Below the pieces are notes generated by a model. That model was given only the letters and a program-made list of their open reading frames with translations. It did no database searches and had not been told where the DNA came from. The position numbers were made by a program, and so were the translations under genes. Below, piece by piece: positions 6,397 to 12,192 of a stretch of 12,192 nt of DNA. The DNA comes from Ruminococcaceae bacterium UBA5450 (GTDB lineage Bacteria; Bacillota; Clostridia; Oscillospirales; Acutalibacteraceae), in assembly GCA_002424295.1 (NCBI GenBank), contig DIQY01000101.1:1-12192 (forward strand). The letters run 5' to 3'. Numbering within the stretch: the stretch's first letter is position 1; every line of letters begins with the position of its first letter.

Positions 6397-7266
6397 TCAA
6401 ATACAATAGGGTTCATTGTCATTTTTCTGTGCTTTTTTTTCTCTGCGCATCAGCTGAGGCGCAAGCGGGAGCTTTTCCTGCAGATTTTTTTGCAGAGAAT
6501 TTTCCACCTGCTCCAATTCCTCCGGCGAAAGTGCTAAGGCCATTCGTCGTACCGTATCGCCCTCAATTTCCGGATGCAGTAAAGAAATCGCTTTTACTGT
6601 TTCTTTCATCAACTTTTCGCGATACCGTTTTCCCCACGCTGCGTCGTCTTCCATTCCAGAATTTTTAAATCCTTTTGTTACTCCCGCTTCCCTCTGCGCG
6701 GGGACCGCTACAAAGCTCCATTCATAGGCGTCCTGCGGATTGGAAAGCACTGCACAGCAAACTTTGCCGTTATAAAGTTCTCCTTTTTGATGGCCGCAGG
6801 ATTTTTCCCGTAAGTCTGTTCCACAGATCGAACAGGTCATACTTCCAACGGAACAGCCAACGCTGACTTCCTTTTTCATTCCGCTGTCAATTTCCAACAT
6901 CAAATCGCGATTTTTATCGCATCGCGGCAGATAGGCCATTGCGACCAGTCTGCAATATGGCTCTCCTGCCATTGTTTTCCGACTTTGATCTGTTTCCAAT
7001 GCCGTATCATAAATGCGGGCAACCTGTGTAGAAGCGTCCATACTATGATTAAAAATTCCGGTTTTTCCTAAAAACAGCTTCCCGAGATCAGAAAGAGCTT
7101 TTGTGGTAAAGCGCTCATAATCCCTGTCGATTTCGTTATCACACAACGCCACCCGAAAGGTATAAACTTCCTCTGCAGAAAATGGTCTTCGAGTGTATTG
7201 ATTAATTTTATTCAGCGCATCTGTGTCCGGCAGAGCACCGCTTTTTAAAACGGTTCCATTACGCAT
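6397..7266 (-). CDS. Prohead serine protease, XkdF-like, with Cys/His cluster
   Basis: This 289-residue protein fits the capsid maturation proteases of Firmicute phages. The likely catalytic histidine is H74 (GIFNHSMDAS) and the likely serine S135 (KKEVSVGCSVG), with the family's EWSFVAVPAQ pattern at 182-191. Between them is a cysteine cluster, C145-x2-C148, C157-G-H159 and C170-C171, that could bind zinc. The C-terminal part (about 215-289) is helical and charged and may serve as a scaffold before being cleaved. I chose the ATG at 7264-7266, seven bases after AGGAG, rather than the ATG two codons upstream, which is too close to it. It overlaps the portal gene by eight bases. Confidence 0.75.
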   Translation of the reverse strand: MRNGTVLKSGALPDTDALNKINQYTRRPFSAEEVYTFRVALCDNEIDRDYERFTTKALSDLGKLFLGKTGIFNHSMDASTQVARIYDTALETDQSRKTMAGEPYCRLVAMAYLPRCDKNRDLMLEIDSGMKKEVSVGCSVGSMTCSICGTDLREKSCGHQKGELYNGKVCCAVLSNPQDAYEWSFVAVPAQREAGVTKGFKNSGMEDDAAWGKRYREKLMKETVKAISLLHPEIEGDTVRRMALALSPEELEQVENSLQKNLQEKLPLAPQLMRREKKAQKNDNEPYCI

Positions 7267-8404
7267 TTGCATTCTCCTTTTTCAGTTTTCGAATTTGTTC
7301 CTCCAAAAGCTTTGTCTGCGCACGCACATGCGCCGCATTTGTAAGTTCTGTTGTATCCTGAAGCGAGATATCATCCCAGTCGATCGAGACTGTTCCGAAA
7401 CTGCCGGAAAGTCTCAGCCAAAGTGTACTGATTTTGCGAATGACCGGTTCCAGAAGTCTTCGGTAGGATTCCAGTTCGCTAGTAAGAAGATCGGACTGCT
7501 GACTGCTCATTCGTTCTGTACTAGACCAAGAAAGGCCCAGTAAAAATGGAGGAATACCCAGCTTTGCAACAATCTGTTCCAGCATTTGCCGCACCGGAAT
7601 TTCGCTGTTAAGGATCTGGTTATCTGCACCGATCGCCTGAATATGGACATTTCCTACCGCTACAAAATCACTTGGGTCTCTGGAAGTCATTGCCCGTTTC
7701 CATTGAGTTGCCATCTGTTCCGCACGTTCTTTTGCAAACGGTTCTCCGTCCCGTCCCGGCTCACAGGTTACAGCAAACCGAACATTTCCTACGCGCTCCC
7801 AGTTGACCCCTAACGTGTGAAAAATCTGCAATAAAATTCCCGTTACAAACGGCAGACTTCTCAAAAGACTTACCCCTTTTGCCGAACCTGGGGGCGGATT
7901 TAGCGCCGTTACCATCACCAGTTCCGGATAGGGAACTGGTTCACTGCCGGAAAGAGTCCGTCTTCTTACTTCGAGAGAAAGCGGCGTTTTAGCAATCAGT
8001 TCCACATCCCGCAAAGATGCATTGTAAAGAGCCGCAATCTGTCCGTTCTGTAAAACGATTTCCCCCACTGCATTGCCGTAAGTAAGCAGTTGATCAAGAT
8101 ATTCCAACAAAAAACGTTCCAGACCGCAGTTCGTAGCGTTCACCTGTACCGTCTGCAAAAAGTTTTGCAAAGGTGCTTCTTTGTCAACGTCACTGCAATG
8201 TACTTGGAAAGAGCCAATCAGCCGCAGAATCTTATCGATCGCAGCATCAATAATAGGGACCATTTGGCGCAATTGGTCATAAAGTTGCAGCTCACCGGAG
8301 TTCTGCGGAATATAGTCCCGCAAAGATTGAAAAGGATAAAGGCTATTTCTCGTCTGAACTGCAACTGCCGAAGGTTCCTGTTTCTTTTTGAATAAGGATT
8401 TCAT
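7259..8404 (-). CDS. Phage portal protein
   Basis: This 381-residue protein forms the dodecameric DNA gate of the head. Portal signs are an early amphipathic region (LRDYIPQN), MVPIIDAAIDKILRLIG as the start of the clip/stem layout, LLEYLDQLLTYGNAVGEIVL in the wing, and GIPPFLLGLS followed by a serine-rich TERMSSQQSDLLTSELESYR crown helix. The C-terminal coil (LLEEQIRKLKKENANA) is strongly charged. The start ATG at 8402-8404 has AAAGGAGG five bases upstream and an ATGA overlap with the terminase stop; a longer open frame to 8440 lies inside the terminase gene and was not used. Length is normal for compact clostridial portals. Confidence 0.85.
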   Translation of the reverse strand: MKSLFKKKQEPSAVAVQTRNSLYPFQSLRDYIPQNSGELQLYDQLRQMVPIIDAAIDKILRLIGSFQVHCSDVDKEAPLQNFLQTVQVNATNCGLERFLLEYLDQLLTYGNAVGEIVLQNGQIAALYNASLRDVELIAKTPLSLEVRRRTLSGSEPVPYPELVMVTALNPPPGSAKGVSLLRSLPFVTGILLQIFHTLGVNWERVGNVRFAVTCEPGRDGEPFAKERAEQMATQWKRAMTSRDPSDFVAVGNVHIQAIGADNQILNSEIPVRQMLEQIVAKLGIPPFLLGLSWSSTERMSSQQSDLLTSELESYRRLLEPVIRKISTLWLRLSGSFGTVSIDWDDISLQDTTELTNAAHVRAQTKLLEEQIRKLKKENANA

Positions 8405-9648
8405 GAATCCTCCTTTCCGCGGGGCAGAGCCAACGCCCACGCATTTTCCTCTCTGCCCAATAGAGTCATAACAAAATACCGGATATCGTCCATCGCATGA
8501 TCCTCCTCTTTGACCGGTGCCTCACGGCTTTCCTGCCAGCGATATCGAGAAAATTCTCGAATGGTATTGCCGCAGGTACTGCAAATTCGAATTTTGCCTT
8601 CTTTTAAAGCAAGGTTTGTTTTTCGAATCCCTTCGAGTACATCATTTTTAGCAGGAATCACACGAAATTTCCCGTGGCGGCGAATCACTTCTATAAAACT
8701 TGCGGCACTAGGATCCACCGTAATCCAATGAATCTTTTTTCCTTCACAAAGCGTTTCGAGTGCTTTATAATGTTCCTCATCGGTGCGGGAATCACTTTGA
8801 CGTCCGTCATAGTAATATTCGTCCACCCGGTACCAAACATTTTTCTTTCTTCCCCAAAGGCCAAAAGAACTTGGATTTTTGGTTCCGTAATCGCAACTAA
8901 CCGCATATTCAGAGCAAACTCCCGGTGGAGAAAAGATCATCTGCGGCGAAGTCATAAATGGATAAATCAATCCCTGTGCACATACCCAGCGTCCCTTAAT
9001 AAAGCGCTCATAAAAAGCACCCTCATAGAGCCGCTCATAGCGCAAACGTACCTTTTTTGAGAGCCCCGGATTATCCTCCATTGTAAAATGTAAATAAAAA
9101 GCATTCCTTTCTTTGCATTTTTTGATCCATTTCTGGTAAAACCAATGAGTAGGATCTTCTGGATTGCAGTTGAACCAAAAGCGAGAATTATCCACGCTGC
9201 AGCGCGCCAATGCTTGTTCCACAAAGGAACGCGGCATTAGGACAACTTCATCGAAAAAAACTCCGCAGAGTGTTAACCCCTGAATCAGCATGGCACTGCT
9301 TTCGTCTTTGCCTCCAAAGAGAAAAAAGCAGTTTTCCTTGTCTCCCTTTTTTACGAGAAACCTATTTTCGCTCCGACGAAGTGAAACCGAAAACCCGGCG
9401 GTATTGAGCATAGGAAGAAGATTTCCCATTAGATTTCGCCAAAGGGAGCGAATGGTTTTTCCACAGAACGCAAAACTTCCATGGTTAAAAGTACTCATTG
9501 CCCAAAAGATGAAACCCAGTCCCATTGATAGCGTTTTGCCGCTGCGCACCGCGCCGTCGCAGATAATCGCATCAAAATTTTCGGCTTTGCTTTCTCTGCA
9601 CCACCACGTCATCGCCGTCAGTTGCTTTTTGCTAAACCGCAGAATCAT
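8401..9648 (-). CDS. Terminase large subunit (ATPase and nuclease)
   Basis: This 415-residue protein cuts and pumps DNA into the head. The ATPase motifs are clear: Walker A GAVRSGKT at 32-39, Walker B GVFFDE at 129-134, and a coupling motif FNCNPEDP at 159-166. The C-terminal RNase H-like nuclease has candidate acidic residues D253 (SCDYG), D312 (ITVDPS) and D387/D388 (HAMDDIRYF). All key residues appear intact. The open frame runs upstream to 9876, but that part overlaps the small-terminase gene in another frame and looks non-coding. The ATG at 9646-9648 begins the conserved FSKKQ segment and overlaps the upstream gene by 17 bases. No strong ribosome site is seen, so coupling is likely and the start could be a nearby GTG at 9672. 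Confidence 0.92.
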   Translation of the reverse strand: MILRFSKKQLTAMTWWCRESKAENFDAIICDGAVRSGKTLSMGLGFIFWAMSTFNHGSFAFCGKTIRSLWRNLMGNLLPMLNTAGFSVSLRRSENRFLVKKGDKENCFFLFGGKDESSAMLIQGLTLCGVFFDEVVLMPRSFVEQALARCSVDNSRFWFNCNPEDPTHWFYQKWIKKCKERNAFYLHFTMEDNPGLSKKVRLRYERLYEGAFYERFIKGRWVCAQGLIYPFMTSPQMIFSPPGVCSEYAVSCDYGTKNPSSFGLWGRKKNVWYRVDEYYYDGRQSDSRTDEEHYKALETLCEGKKIHWITVDPSAASFIEVIRRHGKFRVIPAKNDVLEGIRKTNLALKEGKIRICSTCGNTIREFSRYRWQESREAPVKEEDHAMDDIRYFVMTLLGREENAWALALPRGKEDS

Positions 9649-9937
9649 GATCGTGATTGAGTGCTTTCGCACAGGCTGATAAAGCTTCCTGCAGCGGTTC
9701 TCCTTCCGAATGGTTTTGATAAGCTTCGAGACATTCCATTGCACGCAGTCGGTCGTAGAATTTAATTTCCAAAATGCCATCTTTTCCTCTGCGAATTTCC
9801 TGCACACAATAGAGATCCAATTTATCAAAATTCGGCAGTGATTCCTCTTCTCGTAAAAAGAGCAGCCGTACTGCACTTCCGATTCCGCCGAAGGCCAGTT
9901 TCCGGTAGCCGTCTTCCACGGTCTTTGGATATTTCAT
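9632..9937 (-). CDS. Terminase small subunit-like protein lacking an N-terminal HTH
   Basis: This 101-residue protein is the first gene of the late operon, directly before the large terminase. Its middle (YRKLAFGGIGSAVRLLF, then DLYCVQEIRRGKDGILEIKFYDRLRAMECL, residues 11-72) matches the C-terminal half of XtmA-type small terminases, in which 'LA...D..' and 'GIEIK..D...AL..L' patterns recur. The N-terminal winged or helix-turn-helix domain that binds pac DNA in full-length members has no room here, since the match starts near residue 10. The ATG at 9935-9937 has AGGAGG six bases upstream, so this is unlikely to be a wrongly shortened start. The product may still form the oligomer that activates the large subunit, but DNA choice would need another means. 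Confidence 0.65.
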   Translation of the reverse strand: MKYPKTVEDGYRKLAFGGIGSAVRLLFLREEESLPNFDKLDLYCVQEIRRGKDGILEIKFYDRLRAMECLEAYQNHSEGEPLQEALSACAKALNHDHDSAV

Positions 9938-9971
9938 TTCATTCCTCCTTTCATTCCACCGGAAAACAGAT

Positions 9972-9998
9972 AAAAAAATTCGCCTTAATCAGCGAATT
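9972..9998 (-). terminator. Hairpin with T run in the leader of the phage operon
   Basis: On the minus strand, AATTCGC (9992-9998) and GCGAATT (9977-9983) form a perfect seven-base-pair stem with an eight-base loop, followed by T residues (7 counting the stem's last two). This looks like a weak intrinsic terminator lying about 35 bases upstream of the first phage ATG. As placed, it would stop minus-strand transcription before the late operon unless readthrough or antitermination occurs. It could instead be a protein-binding palindrome. No good sigma-A promoter for the operon is visible between here and degV. Confidence 0.4.
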
Positions 9999-10054
9999 CC
10001 TTAAAAATATTAATATTCTTTTATCAAAATATTGCATCTGGTTTTAAAAACGAA

Positions 10055-10083
10055 TTGATTTTGTTTTCAAAGCGTGATACAAT
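10055..10083 (+). promoter_or_regulatory. Sigma-A-type promoter of degV
   Basis: TTGATT (10055-10060) and TACAAT (10078-10083) are 17 bases apart, matching the consensus at four and five of six positions respectively. Transcription would begin near 10090, about 30 bases before the GTG start of degV, leaving room for the AAGGGGAGG ribosome site. It is the only convincing plus-strand promoter in the 181-base gap. Confidence 0.6.
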
Positions 10084-10118
10084 CATTTTAATAAAATGTA
10101 AAGGGGAGGTTTCCTTCT

Positions 10119-10991
10119 GTGCCCAATTACGTAATTGTCACTGATTCTTCTTGTGATCTCAACCAAGAGATAGCCGAACAGTTGGAGTTAAAGATTTTGC
10201 CGCTTTCGTTTCACATTGATGGAAAAGAGCATAAAAATGAGTTAGACTGGCCAGAAATTACGCCGGAAAAATTCTACAAAAAGCTGCGGGAAGGTTCTTC
10301 CTGTACGACCAGCGCCGTCAATATGGAATCCTTTAAAAATTTGATGGAAACCTATTTAAAAAAGGGGCAGGATGTTTTATGTCCTTGTTTTTCTTCGGGG
10401 CTGAGCGGTACCTACCAAGCGGCCAAAATGGCTGGAGAAGAGCTGACTGCTCTCTATCCGGATCGAAAAATCTATGTAATTGATACTCTCTGTGCATCAC
10501 TTGGGCAAGGACTTTTAATTTGGTATGCTGCTAATCAGCGTTTAAACGGAAAATCAATTGACGAAGTACGGGATTGGATTGAAGAAAACAAACTTCATCT
10601 TTGCCATTGGTTTACGGTTGATGATTTAAATTTCCTTAAACGTGGTGGAAGAGTAAACAGTGCTGCGGCACTTTTTGGTACTGTTCTCGGCATTAAACCG
10701 GTCATGCATGTAGACAATAATGGCCGCTTAATTCCAATTAGTAAAGTACGCGGGCGCAAAGCTTCTTTGGATGCTTTAGTTGATCACATGGCTCAAACCG
10801 CAATCGACCCAAAAAATCAAACGGTTTTTATCAGCCAGGGGGATTCTAAAGAGGATGCAGAATATGTAGCAAATCAGATAAAAGAGCGATTGGGAACAAA
10901 AACTGTTTTTATCAATTTTATAGGCCCCGTGATTGGTGCCCATTCTGGTCCGGGAACGATTGCTTTGTTTTTCCTTGGAACTGAACGCTAA
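10119..10991 (+). CDS. degV: DegV family fatty-acid-binding protein
   Basis: This 290-residue protein has the normal length and motifs of DegV/FakB proteins, which hold a fatty acid and, in studied members, present it to the kinase FakA for phosphorylation. Visible motifs are VIVTDSSCDL at 5-14, TTSAVN at 63-68, SSGLSGT at 92-98 (lipid-carboxylate binding region), LKRGGRVN in the middle, and HSGPGT at 275-280. The start is GTG (10119-10121), nine bases after AAGGGGAGG, and the first residues match the family's usual opening. It stands alone between its own promoter and a terminator, and is probably a chromosomal gene beside the phage element rather than part of it. Confidence 0.9.
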   Translation: MPNYVIVTDSSCDLNQEIAEQLELKILPLSFHIDGKEHKNELDWPEITPEKFYKKLREGSSCTTSAVNMESFKNLMETYLKKGQDVLCPCFSSGLSGTYQAAKMAGEELTALYPDRKIYVIDTLCASLGQGLLIWYAANQRLNGKSIDEVRDWIEENKLHLCHWFTVDDLNFLKRGGRVNSAAALFGTVLGIKPVMHVDNNGRLIPISKVRGRKASLDALVDHMAQTAIDPKNQTVFISQGDSKEDAEYVANQIKERLGTKTVFINFIGPVIGAHSGPGTIALFFLGTER

Positions 10992-11004
10992 ATTTAAAAA
11001 TAAT

Positions 11005-11047
11005 AAAAAGGCCTGTCCCGAAAAATCATTCGGTGGCAGGTCTTTTT
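11005..11047. terminator. Bidirectional intrinsic terminator between degV and the LysR gene
   Basis: AAAAAGGCCTGTCCCG (11005-11020) pairs with CGGTGGCAGGTCTTTTT (11031-11047), with a wobble pair or two and one bulge, around a ten-base A/T-rich loop. The arm ends in five T residues on the plus strand and, read the other way, also in five. It therefore ends both degV and the convergent regulator gene, whose stop lies at 11064. Confidence 0.8.
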
Positions 11048-11063
11048 GTTATTCATAAAATAA

Positions 11064-12032
11064 TTACAGGGAACTTTGTTGTGGGTCAAGGAAAAGTTGT
11101 TTGCGTGCAATATCAATAAACGATGCCATTGATTTTGTCATATAAGCGCCTTTCCGATAAGCCAAAAACACTGGACGTTTAGAGCGTGGATCTCCAATTC
11201 GATAAAAAACCAGATGAGAATTTCCCGGCTGCATTTTTACTAACAAATCAGTAGCAAACGTAACCCCTAATCCCTGACTGCAAAAGTTATAGGCAGTCAT
11301 CATCTGACTTAGGCGCATAGAAGAACGGGGTACAAAACCTGCTTCCTGACAGATTTCCACTCCTCTTGCGTAGAGATCATGTCCTGGTTTCATCAGAACA
11401 AAAAGTTCTTCCGAAAAACACTTTAAAGGAACTGCCGGCATTTTGGGGAGCTGATATCGATTCTCGTAAATATCTTTCACTGTCATCTGATATTTGCGTA
11501 ATTTTTGATTGATGGGGTTTTCTTGGGGCACACAAAGCAAAACGGTTTCTTCAATAAAAGGGACCATCTCGTAAGCAGATTCTTTTACGGTACCGCCATC
11601 CATAATCAGATCGATTGGGTGCTCTTTAATTCTTTCGTAAAGAGATACCGAATCTCCTTCCACTACCTGTACCTGAATTCCAGGAAAACGACGTTTAAAT
11701 TCCTTAATAATCGGCGGCAAAAGGTAAGAGGAATAAAAATGAGTCCCCCCGATTGTCAGCGTTCCGGTTTTCATATCAGAAAGATCATTTAAATAACGGA
11801 TCAAATCTTTTTCATCAGTTAAAATTTTTTCCGCCGTATCGATATAAGCTCGTCCGGCTTCCGTCAGTTCAATCGGTGTCACATTCCGATCAAAAATTTT
11901 TTGTCCGATCTGATTCTCAACCCGTTTGACATAGGTACTCAGAGCGGGTTGAGAAATATATAAATTTTTTGCAGCCTTGGAAAAACTCCGCTCACGATAG
12001 ACCTCATAAACATAAGCCATTTCCTGCAACAT
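11064..12032 (-). CDS. LysR-type transcriptional regulator
   Basis: This 322-residue protein fits the LysR family. The N-terminal winged helix-turn-helix (MAYVYEVYRERSFSKAAK, then LYISQPALSTYVKRVE) occupies residues 5-60, followed by a linker helix with TEAGRAYIDTAEKIL. The rest has the two-lobed sugar- or amino-acid-binding-like effector domain, starting at TGTLTIGGTHFYSSYLLPPI. The ATG at 12030-12032 is chosen because the helix-turn-helix begins directly after it; a GGGG lies about seven bases upstream. ATG at 12050 and TTG at 12071 are less likely. The effector is not recognisable. The gene is divergent from one beyond the right edge, which it probably controls. Confidence 0.85.
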   Translation of the reverse strand: MLQEMAYVYEVYRERSFSKAAKNLYISQPALSTYVKRVENQIGQKIFDRNVTPIELTEAGRAYIDTAEKILTDEKDLIRYLNDLSDMKTGTLTIGGTHFYSSYLLPPIIKEFKRRFPGIQVQVVEGDSVSLYERIKEHPIDLIMDGGTVKESAYEMVPFIEETVLLCVPQENPINQKLRKYQMTVKDIYENRYQLPKMPAVPLKCFSEELFVLMKPGHDLYARGVEICQEAGFVPRSSMRLSQMMTAYNFCSQGLGVTFATDLLVKMQPGNSHLVFYRIGDPRSKRPVFLAYRKGAYMTKSMASFIDIARKQLFLDPQQSSL

Positions 12033-12060
12033 AAAATCGCCCCATAACATTTTATTATAA

Positions 12061-12094
12061 TTGATATACAAATATATGTATTTGATTATATCAA
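12061..12094. promoter_or_regulatory. Candidate LysR-type operator
   Basis: TTGATATA (12061-12068) and TATATCAA (12087-12094) form perfect 8-base arms, 18 bases apart, and a smaller palindrome ATACA (12066-12070) / TGTAT (12077-12081) lies within. LysR-type regulators bind such dyads near their own and divergent promoters. No consensus site for this regulator is known, so the call rests on symmetry and position. Confidence 0.4.
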
Positions 12095-12113
12095 CAACTC
12101 ATTGTATAATCAA
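12082..12113. promoter_or_regulatory. Two opposed sigma-A promoters on one 32-bp palindrome
   Basis: Plus strand: TTGATT (12082-12087), 17 bases, TATAAT (12105-12110). Minus strand: TTGATT (12108-12113), 17 bases, TATAAT (12085-12090). The outer nine bases on each side, TTGATTATA and TATAATCAA, are perfect inverted repeats. Polymerase could not use both at once. The plus promoter would start near 12117, serving the gene to the right; the minus promoter near 12078, serving the LysR gene. Confidence 0.65.
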
Positions 12114-12192
12114 GGTGCAGTTAAGGAATGACTTCTTACGAATAGATTTTTCCCGTTCCTTGGCCGTCTTACATTGATTATAAGGACTCGCT
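12114..12192 (+). other. Leader of a divergent gene starting beyond the window
   Basis: This stretch follows the plus-strand promoter and holds no open frame of note. AAGGA at 12182-12186 is spaced to act as a ribosome site for a start codon at or just after the window's edge. AAGGAA (12123-12128) and TTCCTT (12156-12161) could pair as a weak leader hairpin. The gene itself is not visible. Confidence 0.4.

Noticed and set aside
8674..9679. Plus-strand open frames opposite the terminase
   Set aside because: They lie antisense to a gene with intact motifs, show no family pattern and have no ribosome sites; they are shadows.
9649..9876. Upstream extension of the large terminase open frame to 9876
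   Set aside because: It lies inside the small terminase-like gene in another frame, has no terminase-like pattern, and the family match begins at the ATG at 9648.
9977..9998. The same hairpin as a terminator on the plus strand
   Set aside because: No T run follows on the plus strand, and no plus-strand gene ends before it.
12033..12071. Longer LysR starts at ATG 12050 or TTG 12071
   Set aside because: Neither has a ribosome site, and LysR proteins normally begin directly before the helix-turn-helix, as at 12032.
1..12192. tRNA, rRNA, CRISPR arrays, insertion sequences or obvious att repeats
   Set aside because: I looked for cloverleaf-like segments, regularly spaced repeats, transposase patterns and paired direct repeats at the element's edge and saw none. 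The left edge of the element is outside the window, so an att pair could not be assessed fully.

Overview
The window looks like the chromosome of a low-to-mid GC anaerobic Firmicute (Clostridia, probably Oscillospiraceae/Ruminococcaceae). The grounds are strong AGGAGG-type ribosome binding sites, GTG and TTG starts, a DegV-family protein, and phage proteins that resemble those of clostridial prophages. This placement is inferred from protein style only.

Positions 115-9937, all on the minus strand, form one tightly packed phage-type late (structural) operon read right to left. Its order is small terminase-like protein, large terminase, portal, prohead protease, decoration-like protein, major capsid protein, two head-tail connector-like proteins, a 32-residue ORF, a gpU/gp43-like protein with a LysM/tail-X-like end, a gpD/gp44-like hub, then gp45-, gp46-, gp47 (baseplate J)- and gp48-like proteins, and a short tail fibre. 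Most junctions are ATGA, TGATG or TAATG overlaps, so the genes are probably translationally coupled. The baseplate order matches that of phage Mu (43-44-45-46-47-48-fibre). After the fibre, a good promoter and ribosome binding site precede another minus-strand gene that runs off the left edge.

The striking point is what is missing. The sheath, tail tube, tail-assembly chaperone and tape-measure genes, which normally lie between the connectors and the baseplate hub, are absent. Only a 32-codon ORF, overlapping both neighbours, lies there. The small terminase-like protein also lacks an obvious N-terminal DNA-binding helix-turn-helix. The operon begins directly beside the chromosomal gene degV, with no integrase, repressor or replication genes between. 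This fits either a decayed prophage or a domesticated particle such as a gene-transfer-agent-like or injection device. The sequence alone does not decide between them.

Positions 9938-10118 hold a good sigma-A promoter for degV (plus strand) and, facing the phage operon, a hairpin followed by T residues just upstream of the first phage gene. Positions 10119-12192 are ordinary chromosomal sequence: degV, a bidirectional terminator, a convergent LysR-type regulator, and a divergent regulatory region in which two consensus-like promoters lie face to face on the same 32 bp. The plus-strand one drives a gene that starts just beyond the window.
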